Position numbers and translations under genes: made by a program. The notes below the pieces were generated by a model. The model saw nothing but the letters and a program-made list of their open reading frames with translations. It was not told the origin of the DNA and did no database searches. 64,000 nt of DNA from Bacteroidales bacterium (GTDB lineage: Bacteria > Bacteroidota > Bacteroidia > Bacteroidales > UBA932): contig JAFZOK010000013.1 of the NCBI GenBank assembly GCA_017550655.1, positions 558,001 to 622,000 of the forward strand, in the 5' to 3' direction. Shown piece after piece: positions 1 through 8,216 of the stretch; the first letter of the stretch is position 1, and each line of letters starts with the position of its first letter.

Positions 1-503
1 AGAACATCCGCTCCGCAGACCACTGCATATCTGTAAGCCCCGCTTTCCAGCAGCCTGGAAGCCAGGATAATGGAACTAAGCCCTGAAATGCAGGCATTGC
101 AGACAACGATAGGGGTAGTTGTGATTCCAAGACGAGTGCAAATCCTTTCGGCGCATCTGCCCGGAAGTAGACGATCATCCTCACCCTCTCCAAGCACTTC
201 CACGTTTGCCTTGGTTGTTCCAAGCACAAACACCACGTCCTTTCCCGAAATATCAAACTTCCCGTCAACCTCTTCCAGTGCCTGCCTTGCAGACTGATAC
301 ACCAGAGATTCAAACCGGCTGAGCCCTTCAGTCTGCAGACTCTGCCAATTCCCCTCGCTGAACAAAGAGGCAAATACCCTCTCTTCAAGCCCGGGCATTT
401 CATACGGAGCCAAAGCGCTAACGCCCGACTTTACAGCCAGGTAATTCCGCTCCGAGGTCCTTCCCAAAGGAGAAATGATATTGTCCGCAATCTTGAAAAC
501 CAT
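1..503 (-). CDS. Beta-ketoacyl-ACP synthase family protein, N-terminal part (runs off the left edge)
   Basis: This is a thiolase-fold ketosynthase that would condense acyl units on an acyl carrier protein. Reading the minus strand from the ATG at 501-503 gives about 167 residues before the window ends. They include the stretch VVCNACISG, whose Cys near residue 138 matches the active-site cysteine of ketosynthases. The His residues and C-terminal half lie outside the window. The sequence is diverged from housekeeping FabF, so it may belong to a secondary pathway such as an aryl-polyene or lipid cluster. That is inference. HicAB lies directly upstream with a 43-bp gap. Confidence 0.75.
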   Translation of the reverse strand, partial: MVFKIADNIISPLGRTSERNYLAVKSGVSALAPYEMPGLEERVFASLFSEGNWQSLQTEGLSRFESLVYQSARQALEEVDGKFDISGKDVVFVLGTTKANVEVLGEGEDDRLLPGRCAERICTRLGITTTPIVVCNACISGLSSIILASRLLESGAYRYAVVCGADV

Positions 504-546
504 AGAGATTGCGAAAATACAAAAAATAACCCAACACAGTTGCCGG

Positions 547-954
547 TTAGAGCAGGGACGCCGCCAAAAGCTGCCGTCCTATTTTGTGGAGAGCCTCCTC
601 GATTCTCATCACCTGTTTTTTTGAAATGTAGTAATCTCCTTTCTTGTAATGCCTCAGAAGAGACGCGTTAATGCCCGAGACCTTTGCGAATTTCGAGATG
701 TTGATATAGTCCAGCTCATTGAAAATGGAAGCCACATCGTACTTGTATTCAAACGTTGGATTTATCAGTTCTTTCGGCACTTCCTCATTGTCGTCAACAT
801 AACTTTCAATAGTCTCTTTAAAGGTATTGTCAAAGTCTTCCTTTGCTTCTTCAACCGTATTTCCATCTCCCCAAATGAGCATTTTTTTCAGGTTGTGGGT
901 AAACAAAACAAATGTTCCATCCTTACCCTTTTCAATAATAACTACAATTTTCAT
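547..954 (-). CDS. hicB: HicB-type antitoxin
   Basis: This is a 135-residue antitoxin of the HicAB type. Residues 1-60 look like the degenerate RNase-H-like HicB fold that binds the toxin (MKIVVIIEKGKDG, then a GNTVEEAKEDF helix start). Residues 75-130 look like a helix-turn-helix DNA-binding region (KFAKVSGINASLLRHYKKG). The toxin gene lies upstream with a 5-bp gap. In this family the antitoxin neutralises the RNase toxin and represses its own promoter. The toxin-first order is usual for HicAB. Confidence 0.8.
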   Translation of the reverse strand: MKIVVIIEKGKDGTFVLFTHNLKKMLIWGDGNTVEEAKEDFDNTFKETIESYVDDNEEVPKELINPTFEYKYDVASIFNELDYINISKFAKVSGINASLLRHYKKGDYYISKKQVMRIEEALHKIGRQLLAASLL

Positions 955-959
955 TTCCT

Positions 960-1142
960 TCAGAAACCGATTATTTTTTTCAAATCCTTCAGCAAAGACG
1001 GTTTAACTTCTTGGCTGAAATGCCTTTCAAGCCATACAGTTTTTCCTGTCTTTTCATTCTTGTACTGATCGTGCCTTTTGCCGTGTTTTGCCAGAACGAA
1101 TCCTTTTTCTTTAGCTTTTTTTACCAACTCACTCCACTTCAT
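960..1142 (-). CDS. hicA: HicA-type mRNA interferase toxin
   Basis: This is a 60-residue toxin with the small double-stranded-RNA-binding fold of HicA/YcfA proteins. It begins MKWSELVKKAKEKGFVLAKH and has a central His-Asp region (HGKRHDQY) where the catalytic His of HicA usually lies, followed by a HFSQEVKPSLLKDLKKI tail typical of the family. HicA cleaves mRNA when the antitoxin is lost. It is the first gene of a two-gene unit with hicB and sits between comM and the ketosynthase gene, so it may be an acquired cassette. Activity is inferred from family only. Confidence 0.8.
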   Translation of the reverse strand: MKWSELVKKAKEKGFVLAKHGKRHDQYKNEKTGKTVWLERHFSQEVKPSLLKDLKKIIGF

Positions 1143-1193
1143 CTCTTTCGGCGTTCAAATATGTTACAAAAATGTGATATACGCAAATCTTTT

Positions 1194-2783
1194 TTACAGC
1201 AGCATTTCGTTTTTATCCGGGCAGCGGAGGTTGAAGGCCTCGGAGAGGTGAGCGGAGTTTATCCTTTCCTCCCCGTCCAGATCCGCAACTGTCCTGGCTA
1301 TCTTGAGGATTCTGGTGTAGCCCCTGGCACTCACGCCATGCCGGCTGACAAACGCCTCCACAAGTTTACGGTCCATGGTGGAAAGCCGGCAGTAATCCTC
1401 CAGCCTCGATGGCGTTATGGCGGCGTTGGTGAAAAAGCTTTCGCCATTTGCCATATATCTTTCCATCTGGATCCGGCGAGCCTTCCTTACACGCTCCGCA
1501 ATCATCCGGCTGGGTTCTTCCTTTCTGCCATCTGAAAAGACGAGGTCTCCTGATTTTACGCTCCGCACAACGAGCTGAATGTCAATTCTGTCAAGCAAGG
1601 GACCCGATATTCTTCCGCGATATTTCATCAATGCGGAAGATGAACATTTGCACTTGCCGCCTTCCTCGTAAAGGTTTCCGCACGGGCAGGGATTCATCGC
1701 AGCAACCAGCATGAAACGGGCTGGATAGAAGTGTTTCCCCTTGACACGGCTGATCTGGACAACTCCGTCCTCCAGCGGCTGGCGCAGGACCTCGATGCAC
1801 CGCCTGTCAAACTCAGCGAACTCGTCCAGAAACAGCACTCCGTTGTGTGACAGGGAGATTTCTCCCGGAAGGCCTTTGCTACCGCCTCCTATAAGAGCCT
1901 GTGGAGTGATGGAATGGTGCGGGGACCGGAAGGGACGGTTACGCAGCAGTCCTCCGCTATGATGCTCCCGTGCGGATTCTGCAGCCAGAAGTCCGGCTAC
2001 TGAATAGATATTGCTTGTCTGGATAGCCTCTTCCCTGGACATGGGCGGAAGGATTCCCCTCAGACATTTTGCCATAAAGGTCTTGCCGCTTCCGGGAGAA
2101 CCGTTCAGCAGGATGTTATGTCCTCCCGCCGCAGCAATTTCCAGCCCCCGTTTAGCCTGCCTCTGGCCCTTGACCTGGGCAAAATCGTAATTTTGGAGAT
2201 CCTCGTCCTGAAAGCCACTCTCCTGCCTTATGCTCCGCGATGTGACAACCTTGTCTCCACACTCTCCCGGATTCATCAGGATTTCCAGCACGTCCTTGAA
2301 AGTAGGGGCCGAAAACACGGTGATACCCTCTATTTCCGCACCCTCCATCGCTGAGGAAGGCGGCAAAATGCAGGCCTTGAAGCCTTGTTCCATAGCATGG
2401 ATAATGATTGGCAGTGCTCCCGGAATATCTCTGAGCTGGCCATCAAGAGCAAGTTCACCGAGAATGACAAAGTCCTTAAGTCGAGCAGTGACACTTTCGT
2501 CCAGCTGCCCGGAAGCGCAAAGAATGCCTATAGCCAAAGTAACATCAAACGAAGAACCTTCCTTCCGGATATTCGCCGGAGCCAGATTGATAGTAATACG
2601 CTTTCCCGGAATTCTGAACCCGTAGCAATTCAGGGCACTTTCTATCCTCTGCTGGCTCTCTTTCACGGCATTGTCCGGCAGTCCCACAAGAAAAAACCTT
2701 ATCCCGTCCGTAACGGAAACCTCCACCGTAACAGTCGTAACTTCCAACCCGTTACAGCGTGCACAATACACTTTACACAACAT
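1194..2783 (-). CDS. comM: ComM/YifB family Mg-chelatase-like AAA+ ATPase
   Basis: This 529-residue protein belongs to the family of YifB/ComM, the branch-migration helicase used in natural transformation. The N-terminal lon-protease-like fold starts MLCKVYCARCNGLEVTTVTVEVS. It is followed by a Walker A (GSPGSGKT), a Walker B (LFLDEF) and the NPCPCG motif with clustered cysteines typical of the family. The ATG at 2781-2783 was chosen because the in-frame extension to 2924 has no family similarity and runs across two palindromes. It is a single gene, with hicA downstream on the same strand after a 51-bp gap. Confidence 0.92.
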   Translation of the reverse strand: MLCKVYCARCNGLEVTTVTVEVSVTDGIRFFLVGLPDNAVKESQQRIESALNCYGFRIPGKRITINLAPANIRKEGSSFDVTLAIGILCASGQLDESVTARLKDFVILGELALDGQLRDIPGALPIIIHAMEQGFKACILPPSSAMEGAEIEGITVFSAPTFKDVLEILMNPGECGDKVVTSRSIRQESGFQDEDLQNYDFAQVKGQRQAKRGLEIAAAGGHNILLNGSPGSGKTFMAKCLRGILPPMSREEAIQTSNIYSVAGLLAAESAREHHSGGLLRNRPFRSPHHSITPQALIGGGSKGLPGEISLSHNGVLFLDEFAEFDRRCIEVLRQPLEDGVVQISRVKGKHFYPARFMLVAAMNPCPCGNLYEEGGKCKCSSSALMKYRGRISGPLLDRIDIQLVVRSVKSGDLVFSDGRKEEPSRMIAERVRKARRIQMERYMANGESFFTNAAITPSRLEDYCRLSTMDRKLVEAFVSRHGVSARGYTRILKIARTVADLDGEERINSAHLSEAFNLRCPDKNEMLL

Positions 2784-2845
2784 ATTTTTAATAGTTATAG
2801 TATTTTTGAACGCGAATAACCTGTCTGGTTCCTTCATTCTGAACC

Positions 2846-2886
2846 TGTGCAATTTTTGCACAAGTTGCGACCTCCTAAATTTAGGA
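2846..2886. promoter_or_regulatory. Two palindromes upstream of comM
   Basis: TGTGCAATTTTTGCACA (2846-2862) is a 7-3-7 inverted repeat. TCCTAAATTTAGGA (2873-2886) is a perfect 14-bp palindrome. Both lie 60-105 bp before the comM start, where a regulator could bind. No factor is identified and no consensus promoter is seen. Confidence 0.4.
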
Positions 2887-2965
2887 TACGAATATATTGG
2901 CGAGATTAATATAGCGGATACCAAACGGTAAAATTGACTATGTCCGCCCCCTGAAAAAGTTGCGG

Positions 2966-3397
2966 TCAGGAGATTTCTACTGTGCGGGAGAGGTCCTGGT
3001 TGGTGGTGATGGTGACGCTGATGCAGTCTTCAGGGAGGATCTCGGCGATTTTTTCAGGCCATTCGATCAGGCAGAGGCCTGCTCCGGAGAAATAGTCTTC
3101 CGTTCCGATGTCATAGGCTTCCTGGAGACGGTTTATGCGGTAGAAATCAAAGTGGTAGATAGGGAAGCCCTTTGCGCTTTTGTATTCGTTGATGATGGTG
3201 AAAGTAGGACTGTTTACAATGTCCTTCACGCCCAAGGCCTTGCAGATGGCTTTGATGAAGGTGGTCTTGCCGGCCCCCATCTTGCCGTAGAAGGCAAAGA
3301 TGTTGCTCTGAAGGTCGGATTCGGAAATGTACTGTATGAACTCCTGTGCAACCTTGTCTATTTCTTCAAGGCGGGCTATGGTAAAAGTTTTATGCAT
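2966..3397 (-). CDS. tsaE: tRNA threonylcarbamoyladenosine biosynthesis ATPase TsaE
   Basis: This is a 143-residue P-loop protein of the TsaE (YjeE) family, which drives turnover of the TsaD complex making t6A37 in tRNAs reading ANN codons. It has a Walker A (GKMGAGKTT, near residue 38), the switch SPTFTIINEY, and the C-terminal LIEWPEKI motif that closes the ATP site. The ATG at 3395-3397 was chosen because upstream codons lie inside the previous gene. It overlaps that gene by 8 bp, so the two are probably translated together. The threonylcarbamoyl-AMP synthase partner is encoded at 6512-7114. Confidence 0.93.
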   Translation of the reverse strand: MHKTFTIARLEEIDKVAQEFIQYISESDLQSNIFAFYGKMGAGKTTFIKAICKALGVKDIVNSPTFTIINEYKSAKGFPIYHFDFYRINRLQEAYDIGTEDYFSGAGLCLIEWPEKIAEILPEDCISVTITTNQDLSRTVEIS

Positions 3398-3632
3398 CAA
3401 TATCTTCCGCTTTAAGGACATATAGTTTTCCGTCTGTGTCTTTTGCAACCCAGTCTCCCTCGTTGCACTGGCTGATGCCGTCTTCCGTGGCGATGAAAAG
3501 ATAGAGGAAACCCATGCAGAGATGGGGTTCCATGAGCTTTTCTCCGGCAATCTCCCGAATCTGGGGGAGGTTTACCCCGTCCCATCTTACGGCATCTGCC
3601 ATACGTCCGTTTATGACAAGCATCTTCTTCAT
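3390..3632 (-). CDS. Small conserved-type protein, function unknown
   Basis: This 80-residue protein begins MKKMLVINGRMADAVRWDG. It ends in a segment (CNEGDWVAKDTDGKLYVLKAED) that resembles a small domain I know from phage and prophage proteins, in which GDW is followed by a short beta hairpin. No catalytic motif, signal peptide or membrane segment is seen. It sits between the DUF5009 gene (10-bp gap) and tsaE (8-bp overlap), so all three look like one transcript. A TTG at 3657-3659 is possible but would overlap the upstream gene. A second ATG lies at 3621-3623. Confidence 0.6.
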   Translation of the reverse strand: MKKMLVINGRMADAVRWDGVNLPQIREIAGEKLMEPHLCMGFLYLFIATEDGISQCNEGDWVAKDTDGKLYVLKAEDIDA

Positions 3633-3642
3633 CGCCGAGGCA

Positions 3643-4905
3643 TTAAAGCTTAATGACAATCTTCTTTTTGTAGAGGGCGTAGGCCATCAGTGTGAAGACG
3701 ATCACGTAGATGATGGCGTACATAAGGGAAGCGAACTCGTTGTTGCCGTTGTTGCCGCCAAAGAAGTCTGACCTGAATACAGGGCAGCAGACGTTCTGGT
3801 AGAACCAGCTGAGGGCGGAGTATGTCTTTTCTCCCATTGTGCCGTCATCCTGGAGAGCCGGAACTGTCCACTTTATCATTCCGCCGAGAATCTTGGAGAA
3901 GAGTCCGGCCATAACGAAGGCAAACAGAGGGTTCATTCCGAGAGCCTTGAACGGGGTGAAGGCTTTTTCCTTGCCCTTGACATCTATGAAGTATGCAAAG
4001 AATCCAAGCATCAGGATTGCCCAGCCGCCTGCATATAGAACGTATGAGCCGGTCCAGATTTTCTTAACGATCGGCAGCCAGATGCTGGCTATCATTCCCA
4101 GGCCGAGGCAGATCATTCCGATGACGAAAAGCTTTGCAACAGCATTAATCTTATGTTCCTCCGTGCGGCAGATGTTGCCGATCAGGAAGCCGAGAAGAAC
4201 CGTGCAGCTTCCGCTGAGGACTCCGATAAGTCCCTCTGGATCAAAGGCAAATCCCTCTCCGTGGTATACGTGGTTTTCTCCCACCATACCCAGAGAGTTG
4301 AAGAAGTTCACGTCAAATGCTCCGGAAGCCCTGCCGGCCATAGTGCTCTGAACAGTTTCCCCGAACAGGAAGGCTCCCTGCCCGTCGCGGAGAAGCCACA
4401 GCACAAGAACTTCCGCAAGGGCGAGAATAACCATCACGCTTATGATTCTCTTAGGTTTCTTCAGCCAAAGCGCAAACAGTCCGCCAACTATATAGCACAT
4501 CGCGATTCTCTGGAGCACTCCGAAGATTCTCAAATGCCTGAATTTCTCAGCGATATTCCACCAGAATCCGTGGTCCGGATCCATCGGCAGCTTGATAAAC
4601 GGAAAGGCGTTGAGGGCAACTCCAACGAGGAAAATCAAGGCACCTCTTATCAGAAGCTTCTTGACGCTTGCCTTGGACAGGCTCTCTCCGTATTTTGCAA
4701 AGGAAAAGGCCATTGCGGCACCCACAACAAACAGGAAGAACGGGAACACAAGGTCCGTAGGGGTGCATCCCGCCCAGGCTGCGTGCCTTAAAGGTTTGAA
4801 AATATGCCCCCAGCTGCCGGGGTTGTTAACCAGGATCATTCCCGCAACGGTCATACCCCTGAGAACGTCAAGGGCCACGTAGCGGGTGGTTTTTGCTTGT
4901 GCCAT
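3643..4905 (-). CDS. DUF5009 / heparan-alpha-glucosaminide N-acetyltransferase-like membrane protein
   Basis: This 420-residue polytopic membrane protein resembles COG4299 proteins related to lysosomal HGSNAT. The start region (YVALDVLRGMTVAGMILVNNPGSW) and the next helix (CTPTDLVFPFFLFVVGAAMAF) carry the family signature of an acyltransferase embedded in the membrane. About ten hydrophobic segments follow. The family is common in Bacteroidota and is thought to transfer acetyl groups to sugars across the inner membrane, but the substrate is unknown. It is the first gene of a likely operon with the small protein and tsaE. Confidence 0.85.
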   Translation of the reverse strand: MAQAKTTRYVALDVLRGMTVAGMILVNNPGSWGHIFKPLRHAAWAGCTPTDLVFPFFLFVVGAAMAFSFAKYGESLSKASVKKLLIRGALIFLVGVALNAFPFIKLPMDPDHGFWWNIAEKFRHLRIFGVLQRIAMCYIVGGLFALWLKKPKRIISVMVILALAEVLVLWLLRDGQGAFLFGETVQSTMAGRASGAFDVNFFNSLGMVGENHVYHGEGFAFDPEGLIGVLSGSCTVLLGFLIGNICRTEEHKINAVAKLFVIGMICLGLGMIASIWLPIVKKIWTGSYVLYAGGWAILMLGFFAYFIDVKGKEKAFTPFKALGMNPLFAFVMAGLFSKILGGMIKWTVPALQDDGTMGEKTYSALSWFYQNVCCPVFRSDFFGGNNGNNEFASLMYAIIYVIVFTLMAYALYKKKIVIKL

Positions 4906-4963
4906 AAAAGGAACGTTTAAAGTTTTATCAAAAACAAAATTAACGAATTTCTGCCAGTTATGT

Positions 4964-4971
4964 TAAATTTG
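4964..4971 (+). promoter_or_regulatory. Putative -7 promoter element for rsmE
   Basis: TAAATTTG fits the Bacteroidota -7 consensus TAnnTTTG and ends 8 bp before the rsmE ATG. No clear TTTG is found 19 bp upstream. The predicted transcript would have almost no leader. Confidence 0.45.
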
Positions 4972-4979
4972 TCTCTGCG

Positions 4980-5711
4980 ATGGAATTGTTCTATTCTACA
5001 GATATCCGTAAAGACACTGTCCTTCTGAAGGGGCAGGAGGCGGACCACTGCGCCAGGGTGCTGAGGCACAAGGCCGGAGACACCGTGTTTATAATCGACG
5101 GCAAGGGAGGACTTTACAACTGCACCGTTGTCTCTCTCAACGTTCCGAAAAGGGGAGAAGCCGAGGTGGAATGCCGGATTGTGGAAAAGAGCGAGGGTGT
5201 CGGAGGAAGGCCTTACCGTCTTGTGATGGCAGTTTGTCCGACCAAGAACATGGACCGCTACGAATGGTTTGCGGAAAAGGCCACGGAACTCGGAGTTGAT
5301 GTGATAGTTCCACTGATTTCTGACCATTCCATCAGGACAACAGTCAAGAAAGAAAGACTTGAAGCTCTGGTGCTGAGCGCCACCAAGCAAAGCCTGAAAT
5401 CCTGCCTTCCGGAAGTGGAGGATGCCGTGATCGTGTCTGATTTCCTTCTCCGCGATTTTGGAGAAGGGGCTTTAAAGCTGATAGCCCACTGTGAAGAAGG
5501 AGAGAAAAAGACCATCCGGGAATATGTATCCACATCGCAGAAGCCTCTGAATGTGGTGATTATGATTGGTCCGGAGGGGGATTTCTCGGGAAGGGAAATA
5601 ATGCTGGCTAAGGAGAAAGGATTTCTACCATTGACTTTAGGCCCGTCCAGGCTGCGTGTGGAAACCGCGGCCGTGGTATCTGTTTCTGAAATATATTTTG
5701 CCTCTATATAA
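4980..5711 (+). CDS. rsmE: 16S rRNA (uracil1498-N3)-methyltransferase
   Basis: This is a 243-residue SPOUT-class methyltransferase that modifies U1498 of 16S rRNA. The N-terminal PUA-like domain (EADHCARVLRHKAGD) is followed by the knotted domain with the SAM-binding signature IMIGPEGDFSGREI and the C-terminal LGPSRLRVETAAVVSV. Length is normal for the family. The PIG-L gene begins 4 bp after the stop codon, so the two are probably co-transcribed although their functions are unrelated. Confidence 0.95.
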   Translation: MELFYSTDIRKDTVLLKGQEADHCARVLRHKAGDTVFIIDGKGGLYNCTVVSLNVPKRGEAEVECRIVEKSEGVGGRPYRLVMAVCPTKNMDRYEWFAEKATELGVDVIVPLISDHSIRTTVKKERLEALVLSATKQSLKSCLPEVEDAVIVSDFLLRDFGEGALKLIAHCEEGEKKTIREYVSTSQKPLNVVIMIGPEGDFSGREIMLAKEKGFLPLTLGPSRLRVETAAVVSVSEIYFASI

Positions 5712-5715
5712 CATT

Positions 5716-6507
5716 ATGAAAAAAGTTTCCAGAAGAAATTGGCTGAAGACCTCTGCCGGAGTGGCAGCGTCTGCAGCGGCATTGTCCCTTCCATCTATCC
5801 TCAACGCTTCTCCTTTGAGAGAATCCTCATCATCCGGCAAGAAGAGCAAGAAACGCAAGGCCCTGATTATTGGAGCCCACCCGGATGATCCGGAGACTAT
5901 TGCCGGAGGAACAATGATTCTTCTGCTCAAGGCCGGCTGGGATGTCGTGTGCGTATATCTTACCAGGGGAGAGGCCGGCATCAAGGGAAAGAGCGGAAAG
6001 GAAGCGGCCGAAATCAGGGAAAAGGAATGCAAGGCTGCCTGCAAGGTTACGGGAGCAAGATACAGGTTCATGTCCCAGGTGGACGGAGCAACCGTTATCA
6101 ACAAGGAAAAGTACGACGAGATGCTTTCGGTAATCAAGGAAGAAAAACCGGAATTGGTTATAACCCACTGGCCGATAGACACTCACAGAGACCATCGCGT
6201 CTGCTCCATCCTGGTTTATGACGCCTGGAGGTACAGCGGTTACAGCTTCAACCTCTTCTATGCAGAGGCCATGAGCGGAAACCAGAGCATGAAGTTCCTC
6301 CCTACTGATTATGTGGACATCACTTCAGTCGCCGAGAAAAAGCACGAAGCCTGCCTGTGCCACGAGAGTCAGGATATGCCGGACCTTCTGAAAGACTGGC
6401 ACATTCCGATGGAGAAGTTCCGCGGAATGGAATATTGGTGCGAATATGCGGAAGCCTTCGTGCACCTTACAGGGCACACGGCTCCGTCTTTTGTCGAAAT
6501 GAAATAA
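5716..6507 (+). CDS. Tat-exported PIG-L (LmbE) family deacetylase
   Basis: This 263-residue protein has a twin-arginine signal (SRRNWLKTSAGVAAS then a hydrophobic stretch to about residue 32). The mature part carries the zinc-binding motif AHPDDPE (residues 54-60) and THRDHR further on, the metal ligands of LmbE/PIG-L enzymes that remove N-acetyl groups from GlcNAc-type sugars. The Tat signal suggests that it folds with its metal in the cytoplasm before export to the periplasm. The ATG at 5716 is preferred over an in-frame ATG at 5656, which lies inside rsmE. The substrate is unknown. Confidence 0.9.
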   Translation: MKKVSRRNWLKTSAGVAASAAALSLPSILNASPLRESSSSGKKSKKRKALIIGAHPDDPETIAGGTMILLLKAGWDVVCVYLTRGEAGIKGKSGKEAAEIREKECKAACKVTGARYRFMSQVDGATVINKEKYDEMLSVIKEEKPELVITHWPIDTHRDHRVCSILVYDAWRYSGYSFNLFYAEAMSGNQSMKFLPTDYVDITSVAEKKHEACLCHESQDMPDLLKDWHIPMEKFRGMEYWCEYAEAFVHLTGHTAPSFVEMK

Positions 6508-6511
6508 GAAT

Positions 6512-7114
6512 CTACTTTCTGATAATCTGAATCTCTCCCTTAAGGCCGATTTTAATTATCTGCGATGCCTTATGGGTGGATGCTTTTTCTTCCATTGAAG
6601 GATGCACCGTGTAGTCCACGGCATCCTTAATTTCCTGTGATATGTCCTTGAATCCCTTTGGAGGATTTTCTCCTGAAATGTTGGCGGAAGTGGAGACGAT
6701 TGGTTTCCTCAGCCTGAAGCACAGTTGGCGGCAGAACTCGTTCTTGGGGATTCTTATGCCAACGCTGCCGTCTTCCGCTATCACGTTGGAAGCCAGATGC
6801 ATGGCATCCGGATAAATTATGGTCATAGGCACATCGTTGACCTCGATAAGGTCCAGTGCGGCCTCCGGAATGTCCTTCACGTACCTTGCCAGCATATCCA
6901 GGTCGCAGACCAGTGTCACAAGAGACTTGCTTTCCTCCCTGCGCTTGATGGCAAAGACCTTCTTTACAGCCTCGGGGTTTGTGGCGTCGCATCCGATTCC
7001 CCAGATGGTATCGGTCGGGTATAAAATTGTGCCTCCCGCTTTGATTACTTCCGCGGCTTTCTTTATCTGGATCTCCATCTTGGGATCCATCTTGTACGAG
7101 TGCTTTTCTCCCAT
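6512..7114 (-). CDS. L-threonylcarbamoyladenylate synthase (Sua5/YciO/YrdC family)
   Basis: This 200-residue YrdC-fold protein makes threonylcarbamoyl-AMP from threonine, bicarbonate and ATP, the first step of t6A synthesis. Visible signatures are KAGGTILYPTDTIWGIGCDATN, KRREESKSL and TSANISGENPP. The ATG at 7112-7114, 4 bp after the upstream stop, was chosen over a TTG at 7141. It is the last gene of the mutL operon and converges on the PIG-L gene with only a 4-bp gap. TsaE is encoded 3 kb away on the same strand. A YciO-type paralogue cannot be fully excluded. Confidence 0.88.
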   Translation of the reverse strand: MGEKHSYKMDPKMEIQIKKAAEVIKAGGTILYPTDTIWGIGCDATNPEAVKKVFAIKRREESKSLVTLVCDLDMLARYVKDIPEAALDLIEVNDVPMTIIYPDAMHLASNVIAEDGSVGIRIPKNEFCRQLCFRLRKPIVSTSANISGENPPKGFKDISQEIKDAVDYTVHPSMEEKASTHKASQIIKIGLKGEIQIIRK

Positions 7115-7118
7115 AACC

Positions 7119-8213
7119 TTATTCCTTTGAGAATTTCGCAACCACCGGATAATGGTCTGAGTAGTTGCATCTTATGGTTTTATGGCTTATGCCCTTGAAA
7201 CTTTCCGGGATGAAAACATAATCTATGCGGAACAGAGGCCAGAGCAGTGAGAACGATGCGGAAAAGCCGTGTCCGGCTTCCTTGAAAGTGTCCTTGTTTC
7301 CGTAGGAGAGCTTGTGATAGGTGTAGCTCATCGGGATATCGTTGAAATCTCCGCAGATGACAGAAGGATAAGGGCTTTTCTTTATGTTGTCCAGGACAGT
7401 GTTAACCTGGTGAGATCGCTGAATGACAGTGTTGCGGAATTTGTTGTGCACACTGATGATCTCGTTGCCCATCTCTTCAGAGAAAGTCTTCTTGGTCCTG
7501 ATTTTCTGAAGCAGGGCGGTAGGGGAAATGGCGTAGGACTGAAGGTGGTTGTTGTATACCCTGAGAGTGTCTTCCCCGATTACGATATCCGCGTAAAGAG
7601 AGAGGTTGGTGCTGCTCTTGAACTTGATGTAATTGCCTTCAGCTATTTTGTAGCGGCTAAGGATGATATTGCCGCTTTGCTTTCCGTTCCTGTGGGAATT
7701 CAGGTGGTAAGTTCTCCATTTGTACTTCGGGAGGATGGTTTTTGCCACCTGGCGGTTGTTGAAATACACTTCCTGAAGGCAAACTATGTCCGCATCGCAT
7801 TTGTTGATCTGGGAAATGATGCTGTCCATTGTCTGATTGTAGGTCAGTTTGTTTTTGGACAGGCGGAACAGGCCGACATTGTAAGTTTCTATCTTGATTT
7901 TCGGGGCTCCGGTTTCCTTGCCTCCGCCGAAGCGGACAAATCTTTCCGCAAACAGCAAAGACGGCAGAAGTGCAACAATCGTTATCCAGGCACTTTTGCT
8001 CCGCGATAGCAAAGCAAGTATAAGCAGCAGGAAATTAATTGCCAGAATCGGGATGAAGTACAGCCCGAAAAACATTGGAACGGAAAACTTTGTCGGGTCT
8101 ATGTATGAGGAAATGTAACTTAGGACAAGACATATGCCGGCCACAATCAGAACGAGCCTGAAAGTTATTCCGAAAAACCTCGGCACCCTTCTTCTGCGAC
8201 CTCTTCTTGCCAT
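7119..8213 (-). CDS. Membrane-anchored endonuclease/exonuclease/phosphatase family protein
   Basis: This 364-residue protein has an Arg-rich start (MARRGRRRR) and three hydrophobic segments in roughly residues 16-37, 48-70 and 75-90. A DNase-I-like EEP domain follows, with LQEVYF (metal-binding Glu), GDFND and a final YSDHYPVVAKF holding the catalytic Asp-His. The EEP domain probably faces the periplasm given the Arg-rich N terminus. The substrate could be a lipid head group, a phosphodiester or nucleic acid. It sits 3 bp after the rhomboid gene in the mutL operon, an arrangement I know from other Bacteroidales. Confidence 0.88.
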   Translation of the reverse strand: MARRGRRRRVPRFFGITFRLVLIVAGICLVLSYISSYIDPTKFSVPMFFGLYFIPILAINFLLLILALLSRSKSAWITIVALLPSLLFAERFVRFGGGKETGAPKIKIETYNVGLFRLSKNKLTYNQTMDSIISQINKCDADIVCLQEVYFNNRQVAKTILPKYKWRTYHLNSHRNGKQSGNIILSRYKIAEGNYIKFKSSTNLSLYADIVIGEDTLRVYNNHLQSYAISPTALLQKIRTKKTFSEEMGNEIISVHNKFRNTVIQRSHQVNTVLDNIKKSPYPSVICGDFNDIPMSYTYHKLSYGNKDTFKEAGHGFSASFSLLWPLFRIDYVFIPESFKGISHKTIRCNYSDHYPVVAKFSKE

Positions 8214-8216
8214 AGT

